Positions 26,602 through 34,939 of a stretch of 64,000 nucleotides of DNA are shown one piece after another. Both the position numbers and the translations under genes were made by a program. This DNA is from Kribbella catacumbae DSM 19601. GTDB taxonomy: Bacteria; Actinomycetota; Actinomycetes; Propionibacteriales; Kribbellaceae. How positions within the stretch are numbered: position 1 is the stretch's first letter; each line of letters opens with the position of its first letter. Location: the NCBI RefSeq assembly GCF_000372465.1, contig NZ_AQUZ01000028.1, positions 1-64,000 of the forward strand, read 5' to 3'. The notes beneath the pieces are model-generated. The model was not told where the DNA came from, did not search any database, and saw only the letters and a program-made list of their open reading frames with translations.

Positions 26602-27432
26602 ATGCCCGACGCCATCAATGCCCCGAGTTCGGTTCCGGTCGGGGTGGACACCACCCGGGCCAGTATCGCCCGGGTGTACGACGCGTTCCTGGGCGGCAAG
26701 GACAACTTCGAGATCGATCGCGAGGTACTGCGCCAGGTGGCGACGGTGGCCCCGCAGGTGACCGATCTGGCCTGGTCGAACCGGAACTTCCTGATCCGCG
26801 CCTGCCGCTTCCTGGCCGGCCAGGGTGCCATCACGCAGTACCTGGACTGTGGATCGGGCCTGCCGACGGCGGAGAACACACATCAGGTCGTGCAGCGGCT
26901 TCAGCCGACCGCCAAGGTGCTCTACATCGACAACGACCCGGTGGTGCTCGCGCACGGCCGGGCGCTGCTGGAGGAGAACGACAAGACGCTGTTCGTCAGC
27001 GCCGACATCTTCAAGCCCGACGAGATCCTGGACCACCCCGAGGTCCGGACCTTCCTCGACTTCAGCAAGCCGATCGCGCTGATCCAGAACGGCACGCTGC
27101 ACCACTACCTCGGCGATGACACGCCCGAGATGATGAAGCGGTACGCCGACGCGCTGGTCCCCGGGTCGTACGTGGTGATCTCGCACTTCCTCGACCCGGA
27201 GACGCCGGCGCACGCCAAGACGGCCCGGGCGCTGGAGGAGAGGTTCACTCACAGCCCGATGGGCAGCGGCCTGTTCCGCACCTACGACAAGATCCGCGAG
27301 ATGTTCGGCGACCTGGAACTGGTCGACCCCGGCCTGGTCGTCTGCGACGAGTGGTGGCCGGATGGCCCTCGCGTCAAGCCGCTGAGCCAGATCGAGGAGT
27401 GCATCGCCGGCGGAGTCGCCCGCAAGGTCTAG
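26602..27432 (+). CDS. SAM-dependent methyltransferase of the DUF574 (Methyltransf_19) family
   Basis: This is a 276-residue protein. The opening VDTTRASIARVYDAFLGGKDNFEIDRE is diagnostic of the family. QYLDCGSGLPTAENTHQVVQ is the SAM motif (DxGxGxPT), VLYIDNDPVVLAHG holds the acidic ribose ligand, and FLDFSKPIALIQNGTLHHY follows. Family members are actinobacteria-specific, found in many copies, and mostly uncharacterised. It is divergent from a DUF5753 regulator, a recurring arrangement. Its stop overlaps the stop of the next minus-strand gene. Confidence 0.92.
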   Translation: MPDAINAPSSVPVGVDTTRASIARVYDAFLGGKDNFEIDREVLRQVATVAPQVTDLAWSNRNFLIRACRFLAGQGAITQYLDCGSGLPTAENTHQVVQRLQPTAKVLYIDNDPVVLAHGRALLEENDKTLFVSADIFKPDEILDHPEVRTFLDFSKPIALIQNGTLHHYLGDDTPEMMKRYADALVPGSYVVISHFLDPETPAHAKTARALEERFTHSPMGSGLFRTYDKIREMFGDLELVDPGLVVCDEWWPDGPRVKPLSQIEECIAGGVARKV

Positions 27433-27998
27433 CTGGTCTCAGAAACCAGTACTGCGGTGGTGTTCGCGACGAGTGCCTTGAAGAGGTGCGGTACGTCGCC
27501 GGGATAGGCGATGTAGTCGCCCGGGTACATCTCGACCGGCTCGTCCAGCGGACCGATCAGGGCACGCCCAGTGCTCAGTACGACGTGTTCGATCGTGCCT
27601 GGCATGTGCGGCCGGGACTCGTGGCCCGGGCCGGGTGTGACGACGATGCGGTAGAGGTCGCGCCGCGCGTGTGGCGGGCTGGCGGCGACCAGGGTCGCGC
27701 TGTAGTTGGCGCGCTCCGAGTAGATCGCCGGGCCCTCGTTCGCGCGGATCACCTGGACCTTGGGACGCGGTGGTTCGAGCAGATCGGCGAACTGGATCTC
27801 CAGGGCGACGCTGATCGCCCAGAGCGTCTCCACGCTCGGATTGCCGGCGCCTGACTCCAGTTGGGACAGGGTGGACTTCGCGATCCCCGCGCGCTTGGCC
27901 ACCTCGGTCAGGGACAGGCCGGCCCGTCCGCGTTCCCGGCGCAGCGATGCCGCGATCACGTCGAGTGGTGCTTTGCTGTCCATCGGTGTTCGCTCCAT
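27429..27998 (-). CDS. XRE-family regulator with C-terminal cupin
   Basis: This is a 189-residue protein. The HTH spans about residues 10-65 (VIAASLRRERGRAGLSLTEVA then AGIAKSTLSQLESGAGNPSVETL). A single-stranded beta-helix cupin occupies the C-terminus (SRPHMPGTIEHVVLSTGRALIG, MYPGDYIAYPGDVPHLF). It is divergent from azlCD, and regulators of this type often control amino acid exporters next to them. Two GTTCG-N6-CGAAC sites in the gap are its probable operators. Confidence 0.88.
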   Translation of the reverse strand: MERTPMDSKAPLDVIAASLRRERGRAGLSLTEVAKRAGIAKSTLSQLESGAGNPSVETLWAISVALEIQFADLLEPPRPKVQVIRANEGPAIYSERANYSATLVAASPPHARRDLYRIVVTPGPGHESRPHMPGTIEHVVLSTGRALIGPLDEPVEMYPGDYIAYPGDVPHLFKALVANTTAVLVSETS

Positions 27999-28008
27999 CG
28001 GTCCACTT

Positions 28009-28072
28009 GTTCGGCTTGACGAACGGATGCCTGACTGTTCATTATAAAACCCATGCGTTCGATATGGCGAAC
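28009..28072. promoter_or_regulatory. Paired operators and leaderless azlC promoter
   Basis: Two copies of GTTCG-N6-CGAAC lie at 28009-28024 and 28057-28072, with centres 48 bp apart. Between them TATAAA (28043-28048) is an excellent -10 that would start transcription at or next to the azlC ATG (28053). The second operator lies inside the first azlC codons. The spacing would allow looping or blocking by the cupin regulator. Confidence 0.65.
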
Positions 28073-28745
28073 ATTAGATCCTGGGGTGCTGCGCGACATC
28101 GCGCTGGTCTGCCTGGCCGACGGCGTGGTCGGGGTTTCGTACGGCGCGATCAGCGTCGGGGGCGGACTCCAGTTCTGGGTGCCGGTCGCGCTCTCCCTGC
28201 TCGTTTTCGCCGGGGCATCACAGTTCCTGTTCGTCGGGATCGTCGCGGCCGGCGGTAGTCCGGTTGCGGCCACCGTCGCCGGGTTGCTGGTGAACACCCG
28301 GCACGTCGCGTTCGGGCTGGCGGTCAGCGACGTGATCGGCGGTGGCTGGCGACGGTTGCCGGGCAGTCACCTGATGACCGATGAGACCGTCGCCTTCGCC
28401 ATCGGGCAGGACGACCTGCGGCAGAAGCGGGCGGCGTACTGGGTCTGCGGGATCGGGATCTTCATCTTCTGGAACCTCGGCGTGGTGATCGGTGCGGCGG
28501 CCGGGACGGTGATCGCGGATACCGATGTGTTCGGACTGGATGCCGCGTTCCCCGCCGTGTTGCTGGCGTTGGTGCTGCCCGCGTTGCGCGACCGGTCGAC
28601 GCGGACGGCGGCTCTGATCGGCTCGGTCGTCGCGCTTGCCGCGACTCCGTTCCTGCCGGCGGGGTTGCCGGTGTTGCTTGCCCTTGTGGGGTTGGTGTTC
28701 TACCGCTCCGGCAAGCCTGTTGCTGCGTTGGAGGCTGCGCGATGA
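28053..28745 (+). CDS. azlC: AzlC-family branched-chain amino acid exporter, large subunit
   Basis: This is a 230-residue membrane protein with about five to six helices. The family start is visible: LADGVVGVSYGAISVGGGLQFWVPVALSLLVFAGASQF, followed by NTRHVAFGLAVSDVI and MTDETVAFAIGQ. With the small subunit AzlD it exports branched-chain amino acids or their analogues. The genes overlap by 4 nt. Expression is probably set by the divergent XRE-cupin protein. The leader seems absent. Confidence 0.9.
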   Translation: MRSIWRTLDPGVLRDIALVCLADGVVGVSYGAISVGGGLQFWVPVALSLLVFAGASQFLFVGIVAAGGSPVAATVAGLLVNTRHVAFGLAVSDVIGGGWRRLPGSHLMTDETVAFAIGQDDLRQKRAAYWVCGIGIFIFWNLGVVIGAAAGTVIADTDVFGLDAAFPAVLLALVLPALRDRSTRTAALIGSVVALAATPFLPAGLPVLLALVGLVFYRSGKPVAALEAAR

Positions 28746-29062
28746 ACAACACGGTGCTGCTGGGCGGAATCCTGGTGCTTGCCATAGGCACCTTTTCGCT
28801 GCGGCTGGCCGGGCCGTTGCTACGGACAAGATTCGAGTTGCCGGAGCGGGCGCAGCAGGTGATGTCGGTGGCGGCGGTCGTGCTGCTCGCCGCGCTGGTG
28901 GCGACTGCGGCGCTGACCGACGGACAGACCCATGCGGGGATCGCGCGACCGGCCGGGGTGCTGGTCGGCGGAGTGCTGGCCTGGCGGAAGACGCCGTTCG
29001 TGCTCGTCGTGGTGGCTGCAGCCGTGACGGCTGCCGGGTTGCGGCTGCTCGGCGTACCGTGA
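28742..29062 (+). CDS. azlD: AzlD-family exporter small subunit
   Basis: This is a 106-residue protein with four hydrophobic segments. It starts with ILVLAIGTFSLRLAGPLL and includes VMSVAAVVLLAALVATAAL, TPFVLVVVAAAVTAAGLRLLG and the expected conserved Arg/Pro positions. The size is typical for AzlD. Its ATG overlaps the azlC TGA, so the two are translationally coupled. It works only as a complex with AzlC. Confidence 0.9.
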   Translation: MNNTVLLGGILVLAIGTFSLRLAGPLLRTRFELPERAQQVMSVAAVVLLAALVATAALTDGQTHAGIARPAGVLVGGVLAWRKTPFVLVVVAAAVTAAGLRLLGVP

Positions 29063-29087
29063 CCGTGGTCGGGCCTATCGTTCTGGC

Positions 29088-29702
29088 ATGAAACGAGTCG
29101 CGATCGCTAGCCTCGCTGTCGGGGCCGTGCTGGCCGCGGTCTTCGTGGTGCTGCTCATCCGCAATCTGCCGAGTACGCCGCAGCCGGTCGGCGGTGGGTC
29201 GGTGCACCTCAGCAAGGAGGGGCTGCAGGTGTGGGCCTCGGTGCCCGGCGCGGAGCCGGCTTGCGACGTCAAGACCTCGGACGGTTCCGTGGTGGCGCTG
29301 AAGATCACCGGCGGGTCCGAGAGCATCACGATCAACGACGACAAGACCTGGTACCTGGTCGCGCGGTCGGTCGACAAGGTACCCGCGGGCGACTATGTGG
29401 TGACTTGTCCCGCGACTGAGGCCGGTCCGACGTACGCCGTGGGGCCGAGGGTGTCGATCGTGGCCTTCGTGCTGTCGATCCTGGGCCTGGTGTTCTCGGT
29501 GCTGATCTCTGTGGGCCTGGGGACCGTGCTGATAGTGGTCGACGCCAGCCGAAAGCGTAAGAACCCGCCGGGTTACACCTTCCCCGGCAGCCCGCCGCCG
29601 GGCGGTCCGCAGTACCCGCAGTCGGGTAATACCTTCCCCGGCTACCCGCCGCCTGGCACCTACAACCCCGGCCCGAACCCCGATCGCCCGCAAGACCGCT
29701 GA
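29088..29702 (+). CDS. Membrane protein with Pro/Gly-rich cytoplasmic tail
   Basis: This is a 204-residue protein of unknown function. There is an N-terminal hydrophobic helix (VAIASLAVGAVLAAVFVVLLI), an extracytoplasmic beta-rich region of about 90 residues with a CDVKTSDGS...CPATEAG cysteine pair, a second helix (VAFVLSILGLVFSVLISVGLG), and a cytoplasmic tail rich in FPGxPPPGG repeats. Such tails occur in many actinobacterial envelope proteins. It is 25 nt downstream of azlD, but a functional link is not evident. Confidence 0.7.
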   Translation: MKRVAIASLAVGAVLAAVFVVLLIRNLPSTPQPVGGGSVHLSKEGLQVWASVPGAEPACDVKTSDGSVVALKITGGSESITINDDKTWYLVARSVDKVPAGDYVVTCPATEAGPTYAVGPRVSIVAFVLSILGLVFSVLISVGLGTVLIVVDASRKRKNPPGYTFPGSPPPGGPQYPQSGNTFPGYPPPGTYNPGPNPDRPQDR

Positions 29703-29816
29703 GTGAGGGGGTACAGCCTGCACTACCTGTGATCCTGCAGGCTGCTGGATCGTTTGAAGCGGTGGCACAGAACAAGCTGTTGAGGTCAGCTTCTCAGCCC
29801 AGCAGAAAGTGTCGCC

Positions 29817-31013
29817 ATGTCCTTCACTCGCAATAGTTCCGGCCGTACTACGCGGCGTCGCCGAAGCGCGGCGCTCGCCTCGGCGGCAGCCACGATCACC
29901 AGTTTGACGGCCGGCGCGGTGACCACCTCCGCACCGGCCGCTGCCAACAGCAACTACATCGCGAGCAAGCCGTCCGGCGTCGTACAGCAGGGTCTGGACC
30001 GGCTGGTCAAGGACGACAAGTTCCCAGCCGCTCTGGCCTCAGTACGGGATCGCAATGGCCGCACCCGCAAATACACCGCCGGTGTCGCGGACCTGAAGAC
30101 CAAGGCGAGGGTGCCCGTCGACGGCCAGGTCAGGATCGCCAGCAACACCAAGACCTTCGTCGCCACCGTCGTTCTGCAGTTGGTCGGTGAAGGCAAGGTC
30201 GGGCTCGACCAACCGATCGAGAAGTACCTGCCCGGCCTGGTCCGCGGCAAGGGCATCGACGGCCACCACATCACCGTCCGCCAGTTGCTGCAGCACACCA
30301 GCGGTCTGCCCGACTACGACCAGGATGTCGCCACCGACTATCTCCCCTTGCAGCACACCTACTTCGAGCCGCGACAACTCCTCGATCTGGCGCTGGCTCA
30401 TGGAGCTGTCTCCGCTCCCGGTACGAACTGGAGCTACAGCAACACCAACTACATCCTGGCCGGGCTGCTGGTGCAGAGGGTGACCGGGCGTCCGCTCGGC
30501 GAGGAGATCACCAAGCGGGTGATCAACCGGATCGGACTGCGGCACACCTACTGGCCGGCCGTCGGGGACCAGACGATCCGCGAGCGCCACCCCAAGGGCT
30601 ACTGGCTGACCGAGCCCGGCAAGCCGCTGGTCGACGTGACCGAGCAGGAACCGTCGGCGTCTTGGGCTGCCGGGGCGCTGATCTCCACCCCGAGCGACCT
30701 CAACAGCTTCTTCGGCGCGCTGATCGGTGGCAAGCTGCTCAAGCCGGCACAGCTGAAGCAGATGCTCACCACCGTCGACGCGCCCGACGCCGGACCCCGC
30801 GGCGCCTCTCGGTACGGCCTCGGCATCCAGACCTTCAAGCTGAGCTGCGGAGGCATCGCCTGGGGCCATGGTGGCGACGCACCGGGCTACGAGACCCGCA
30901 ACGCCGTCCGTACCGATGGACGCCAGGCGACCGTCGCGGTCACCACGCTCCCGACCACCCTCGCCACAGCCACCGCTGTCGAGAACCTCGTCGACGCCGC
31001 ACTCTGCCACTGA
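29817..31013 (+). CDS. Secreted serine hydrolase (class C beta-lactamase/DD-peptidase fold)
   Basis: This is a 398-residue protein with a twin-Arg-rich N-terminus (GRTTRRRRSAALAS) and a hydrophobic signal with an Ala-x-Ala-like end near 43. The catalytic motifs are in order: SNTK at 109-112 (S-x-x-K), YSN at 207-209 (Y-x-N) and HGG at 351-353 (KTG equivalent). The length and motif spacing fit Streptomyces R61-like D-alanyl-D-alanine carboxypeptidases and related esterases. It likely trims peptidoglycan peptides or hydrolyses esters outside the cell. Export by Sec or Tat is unclear. Confidence 0.88.
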   Translation: MSFTRNSSGRTTRRRRSAALASAAATITSLTAGAVTTSAPAAANSNYIASKPSGVVQQGLDRLVKDDKFPAALASVRDRNGRTRKYTAGVADLKTKARVPVDGQVRIASNTKTFVATVVLQLVGEGKVGLDQPIEKYLPGLVRGKGIDGHHITVRQLLQHTSGLPDYDQDVATDYLPLQHTYFEPRQLLDLALAHGAVSAPGTNWSYSNTNYILAGLLVQRVTGRPLGEEITKRVINRIGLRHTYWPAVGDQTIRERHPKGYWLTEPGKPLVDVTEQEPSASWAAGALISTPSDLNSFFGALIGGKLLKPAQLKQMLTTVDAPDAGPRGASRYGLGIQTFKLSCGGIAWGHGGDAPGYETRNAVRTDGRQATVAVTTLPTTLATATAVENLVDAALCH

Positions 31014-31157
31014 CCCTGTCCGCCCAGGCGTCGATCTCTGTTCCGTCGCGTTGGGAGCAAGTTGGACCTGACCGTCGCCGTCATCGATGTTCAGCAACTC
31101 AAGGTGGTTCGCACCATCGGCCACCGACCCCAGGACAGCTAGTCAGCGTTCAGCGTC

Positions 31158-31252
31158 CCGACGGACAGGACGTAGTCATCTACGTATACGCCGCCGCCCG
31201 CCTGAGCAACCACTGACAAACCCGATTCGAGCGACTATGTCCTGTCCGTCGG
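31158..31252. repeat. Long inverted repeat, 20-bp arms
   Basis: CCGACGGACAGGACGTAGTC (31158-31177) faces GACTATGTCCTGTCCGTCGG (31233-31252), 19 of 20 positions complementary, with a 55-bp spacer. It lies between convergent genes, about 145 bp after the serine hydrolase stop. The left arm sits at the end of a short open frame that spells VQRPDGQDVVIYVYAAARL, possibly a gene fragment. It may be a decayed mobile element end pair or a structured terminator. Confidence 0.6.
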
Positions 31253-31363
31253 CACACAAACCCGAAGGATCGCCCGCCGGCGGCGGAGTACAGGGTGCTG
31301 AAGGTGGTGCCGGCTCAACCCCGGCGCCCAGGACCGCTAGCGCCCCCGAGCCCTGACCGAAAC

Positions 31364-31454
31364 GGTGACCTTGAACAACAAACGGTGGCCGTGAACAAGA
31401 AATACCTTGTTCACGGCCACCGCTTGTTGTTCAAGCCCACCAGTGGTGGGCTTG
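31364..31454. repeat. Composite palindromic element between convergent genes (copy B)
   Basis: An outer arm TTGAACAACAA (31371-31381) pairs with TTGTTGTTCAA (31424-31434). An inner perfect 17-bp arm runs 31383-31399 (CGGTGGCCGTGAACAAG) and 31406-31422. Overlapping the right end, AAGCCCACCA-g-TGGTGGGCTT spans 31433-31453. GGTGACCTTGAACA (31364-31377) and the GTTCAAGCCCACCAGTGG segment match copy A at 14090-14189, although the inner stem differs. The common modules with a variable core suggest a mosaic repeat family. Confidence 0.75.
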
Positions 31455-31460
31455 GCCGCC

Positions 31461-31490
31461 GCAGCCCGCCGCAGCCCGCCGCAGCCCGCC
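31461..31490. repeat. Tandem decamer repeat
   Basis: Three perfect copies of GCAGCCCGCC lie immediately beyond the palindromic element and 7 bp before the stop of the next minus-strand gene. A fourth, partial unit follows. Copy number could vary by slippage. Confidence 0.8.
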
Positions 31491-31497
31491 GCACGGG

Positions 31498-33573
31498 TTA
31501 GGTGGTGATGACTGATGAGCCCTTTGGTCTGAGCAGGAAGGCGCCGGCGTACAGCAGGGCGGCGATGATGAGCAGGCCGTCGAAGCCGATCAGCAGGGCG
31601 GCGTACTCCAGGCAGCCGCCGAGCATCGCGCCGAGCAGGTTGGCGCCGAAGCTCGCGGTGCCGTCTGCCGTGTCGGTGAACCGTTTCGCGAAGATCACGT
31701 TCGCGGCGAAGATCGGCATGAACGCGATCACCACCGCGACCAGCGCGCGCAACCCGACCGGCATCGAGAGCAGCCAGCTGTCCGGGAACACCCAACTCAG
31801 CAGCAGACCCGCGGCGAGTACGCCGTACATCACCTTCATCGGTGGGGTCTTGAACTTCCGCGTCACTTCGACAGCAGCCAGTACTGCGACCAGCACCCCG
31901 GCGAAGACGATCGCGTTCACCACCCACGTCGTACCGAACAGCAGCGCGAACCCGGTGATGCTCTTGGTCTCCAGCAGCATGAAGCCGGCGCCGAGCAGGA
32001 ACAGATCGGCGTACGGCCGCATCCGCCGGTACGACGAGCCGCCGCCCGCGATGCCGACGCCGATCAGGCCGGCGACCAGGACGAGCCCGAGCGTGACCAG
32101 GTAGAGCGATGGGATCCGGTCGGTGAACAGGTACAGGAACGGCCGGTTGTCCGTCGCCGGCGGCGGCGTGACCGCGGTCTTGCCCGCCCACGCGGTGCCA
32201 CAGGTCTGGTCAGCCTCGGTCAGCCCGACGGTCACCACGGCCTGCTGCAGATTGTCGCCGACCTTGTCGACGCACGGCTTGTGCCCGAAGGCCTTCTCCG
32301 CCGTCAGAGCGAGCCGGTCGATCAGCCAGGTCTCGCGGTAGTAGTTGTACATCGCGAACGCGCCACCCGGTGCGAGGTGTTCCTTCGCGCTCTCGAACGC
32401 CTGCTGGGTGAACAGGTAGCTCTCCAGCCGCAGCGAGCTCGCGCCGTTGACCAGCGTCAGCGAGTCCGGCAGGGCCAGCATGATCAGGTCGTACTTCTTG
32501 TCCGTGCGCGACAGGAACGCCCGCCCGTCGTCGATGTGCGACGTCACCCGCGGGTCCTGGTACGGGTGGTCGGGGTGCTTGGCCTTGCCGATGTCGCGGA
32601 TCCGCGGGTCGATCTCGACCGCGTCGACGTGCTCCGCGCCCTTCTTCAAGGCGATCGCGACGTCGGAGCCCGAGCCGGCACCGATGATCAGCACGTTCTT
32701 CGGCGCCTTGCCAGCGTTGGCCCGCTCGTACGGCAGCCCGTACTGCGGTTCCCACTGCAGCCGCGCGTCGGCCGGGATCGCCTGCTGATGCGGTACGCCG
32801 TTCACCGTGATCGTCAGCAGCGGAACGCCTTGCCACTCGAATCCCGAGGTCTGCACCTTGTAGTACGGCGACCAGCTGTTCTCCGGCCGGGTGGACTCGT
32901 GGAACAGCACACCGACCATCACCAGCAGCGGCGCGGCCACCAGCGCGGCACTCAGCGCGGTCGCGGTCGCCTTCTGCTGCGGGACCATCAGCACCAGGAA
33001 CGTGATCGTGACGATCGCACCCCACCAGATCGGCGGCGCGCCGAGGAACGACAGCCCCGTGAAGCAGACGATGCCGAGCAGGCTGCCGATCAGGTCATAC
33101 CGGTACGCCGTCAGTCGCGGCAGCTCGGCGAAGCACCGGCCGACCAGCTCGGCCGGGCCGGCCAGGATCACCGCGGCGGCGACGAAGACGATCGGCAGGA
33201 TCACCCAGGTCGGCGGGCCGGTGGTGTTCAGGCTGGTGAAGTAGATGACGCTGGAATCGCTGCCCCGGTTGACCGTGACCGGCTTCCACGCGATCACCGC
33301 GACCAGCAGGCCGAGCATGATGGGGGAGTAGTAGGGCAGCCGCCTCGCCCGGGAGGATCGCAGGATGCCGATCCCGATGCCGAGGAACGAGCCCAGCAGC
33401 ACGAAGTTCGAGAAATAGCTGAGGTGGACCACGTTGGACCCGGTCCAGCGGATCAGCGCCAGCTCGAGGAACAACATCAGCGCGCTGGAGGCGATCAGGC
33501 GCGGTCTCACCGCCAGCGGACTGTGCCACCGGGGAACACTGATCTGATCAGGTGTGGAGGAGTCGACTGCCAT
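31498..33573 (-). CDS. Spermidine-synthase-like membrane protein
   Basis: This is a 691-residue protein. About eight hydrophobic helices occupy the first 210 residues (ALMLFLELALIRWTGS, LLGSFLGIGIGIL, IVFVAAAVILAGPAELVG and others). A soluble Rossmann methyltransferase/aminopropyltransferase domain covers about residues 290-440 (VLIIGAGSGSDVAIALKKGAEHVDAVEIDP, DDGRAFLSRTDKKYDLIML). At least six further helices follow. The motif set matches PF01564-type spermidine synthase domains embedded in membrane proteins, whose reaction is unknown. The polyamine-binding acidic pair cannot be confirmed. It appears monocistronic. Confidence 0.75.
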   Translation of the reverse strand: MAVDSSTPDQISVPRWHSPLAVRPRLIASSALMLFLELALIRWTGSNVVHLSYFSNFVLLGSFLGIGIGILRSSRARRLPYYSPIMLGLLVAVIAWKPVTVNRGSDSSVIYFTSLNTTGPPTWVILPIVFVAAAVILAGPAELVGRCFAELPRLTAYRYDLIGSLLGIVCFTGLSFLGAPPIWWGAIVTITFLVLMVPQQKATATALSAALVAAPLLVMVGVLFHESTRPENSWSPYYKVQTSGFEWQGVPLLTITVNGVPHQQAIPADARLQWEPQYGLPYERANAGKAPKNVLIIGAGSGSDVAIALKKGAEHVDAVEIDPRIRDIGKAKHPDHPYQDPRVTSHIDDGRAFLSRTDKKYDLIMLALPDSLTLVNGASSLRLESYLFTQQAFESAKEHLAPGGAFAMYNYYRETWLIDRLALTAEKAFGHKPCVDKVGDNLQQAVVTVGLTEADQTCGTAWAGKTAVTPPPATDNRPFLYLFTDRIPSLYLVTLGLVLVAGLIGVGIAGGGSSYRRMRPYADLFLLGAGFMLLETKSITGFALLFGTTWVVNAIVFAGVLVAVLAAVEVTRKFKTPPMKVMYGVLAAGLLLSWVFPDSWLLSMPVGLRALVAVVIAFMPIFAANVIFAKRFTDTADGTASFGANLLGAMLGGCLEYAALLIGFDGLLIIAALLYAGAFLLRPKGSSVITT

Positions 33574-33705
33574 GGGCGGCGACCATACCGGATCAGCAGT
33601 GGTCTATATCACCCGTACACCCCTTCTTGGACAAATACTGTCGAACAGTCCGGCGACCACCTGCGCGGGCGGAAGTGCCCTGCGCGAGGTGGTCGCCGGA
33701 GGCTG

Positions 33706-34578
33706 TCAGCGGTTGCGGGCAGGCTTGGCCAGCTGGCAGCCGGCCTTGTTCAGGTCGAGCGTGCGGGTCGCCGTCAGGCAGGTGTAGAGCCACCAGGTCT
33801 GCTGGCCGTACGCCGCGCCCTGGTCGACGGTGATGTTGCCGTTGGCGTCTACCTCGCACGGGTTGTTCAGCGTGCAGCGGCCGCCGTCCTCGTTGCCGGT
33901 GTTGTTCACGCCGATCACCTCACCGGTGGAGGTGCTCACGATCGGTGAACCCGACGTACCGCCGATCGTCTCGCAACCGGGCTGGCGGTACTTGATCGAG
34001 CTCTTCATCACCCAGCCTGCTTCGCGCAGCTCGGGGATGATGGACTGCACCGAGCAGGTGTAGATCCGCTTCCAGTAACCGGACACGACGGCCATGCCGG
34101 CGCCGGGGGCCGGGGACTGCTTGGCCAGCGTCAGCGGGGTGACGTTCAGCCGGGACTGGATCGCGGCGTAGGTCTCGGTGAGCCGGTACAGCGACACGTC
34201 GGTCTTGGTCATCGTCGCGTAGAGCAGCCGGTTGGCCCGGACAGTGCCGGCATTGCTCGAGCTCGGCCGCAGCAGCGTGAACGAGCGGCTGGAGGACCGG
34301 TTCACGAGCACCTGGCCGGGGCTGGGCATGCCGCCTTCGTAGCAGTGGCCGTTGGTGAGGATCAGAGCGCTGTCGGTGGACAGCGATTCGGCGTACCGGA
34401 CGAGTGAGCCGGAGCAGTTGCTGAGCGCGGCGATGCCGGTGAAGTCGGCACCGGGTGCGGCGACGGCGGTGGGGGCGGAGGCCTGTGGTGTGGCCTCGAC
34501 GGCGAGTGCCTGGCTGCTGCCGAGCAGCGCGGCGCTGAGCGCGACGGTAGTCGCGGCAAAGGTACGGAACAGTCTCAT
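33706..34578 (-). CDS. Secreted trypsin-like (V8/S1-fold) serine protease
   Basis: This is a 290-residue protein starting at MRLFRTFAATT (34578), which gives a clean Sec signal ending near ALA26. The catalytic triad can be read: His78 in LILTNGHCYEG, Asp127 in TKTDVSLYRL and Ser209 in GGTSGSPIV. Cysteine pairs (Cys55/Cys79, and later ones near Cys175, Cys202, RCTLNNPC) suggest disulfides. It is secreted and likely cleaves extracellular proteins. The arrangement fits glutamyl-endopeptidase-like proteases. An in-frame extension to 34626 would put charged residues before the signal, so I reject it. Confidence 0.88.
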   Translation of the reverse strand: MRLFRTFAATTVALSAALLGSSQALAVEATPQASAPTAVAAPGADFTGIAALSNCSGSLVRYAESLSTDSALILTNGHCYEGGMPSPGQVLVNRSSSRSFTLLRPSSSNAGTVRANRLLYATMTKTDVSLYRLTETYAAIQSRLNVTPLTLAKQSPAPGAGMAVVSGYWKRIYTCSVQSIIPELREAGWVMKSSIKYRQPGCETIGGTSGSPIVSTSTGEVIGVNNTGNEDGGRCTLNNPCEVDANGNITVDQGAAYGQQTWWLYTCLTATRTLDLNKAGCQLAKPARNR

Positions 34579-34939
34579 GGGCGGTTTCCTGTCCTCACTG
34601 GAGTGCTTGCGATCGGGGCGGTGCAAGCAGGCCGTAGCCGGCCCAGGACTCTTCGTATCCGATCAACCCCTCACCGTGCCATCACAACGCGAAGAAAACT
34701 TCGCCGCAGGCCGTAGTACACGGGTAAACCTGCGGCAACCGGCTCGTCACCCGCGGTTATCCACGCCAGTCGGCGCCTTCGGTGGGTGAGTGGGCTGTTA
34801 CCCTTCGTCTCCGGATCCGCCCGGCTCGAACCAGGACCACACCCGGTACGTCGTACCCGGTGAGGGATGGGAACAGAAGGCATCGCGGCGCGCCTGAGAA
34901 GGTGGAGTCGTCAATGCCACGGGAGAACGGAAGGACTTC
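34579..34939. other. Divergent intergenic region with palindrome
   Basis: There is no convincing gene in these 361 bp between the protease and LCP genes, which are divergent. GCGAAG-aaaa-CTTCGC (34689-34704) is a perfect 6-4-6 palindrome and the clearest regulatory candidate. GGAAGGA, 5 nt before 34940, is the LCP ribosome-binding site. A short GCAGG...CCTGC pairing lies at about 34706-34733. Confidence 0.5.

Noticed and set aside
31461-31490. Possible CRISPR array
   Set aside because: The three decamers are directly adjacent, with no spacers and no cas genes. It is a simple tandem repeat.
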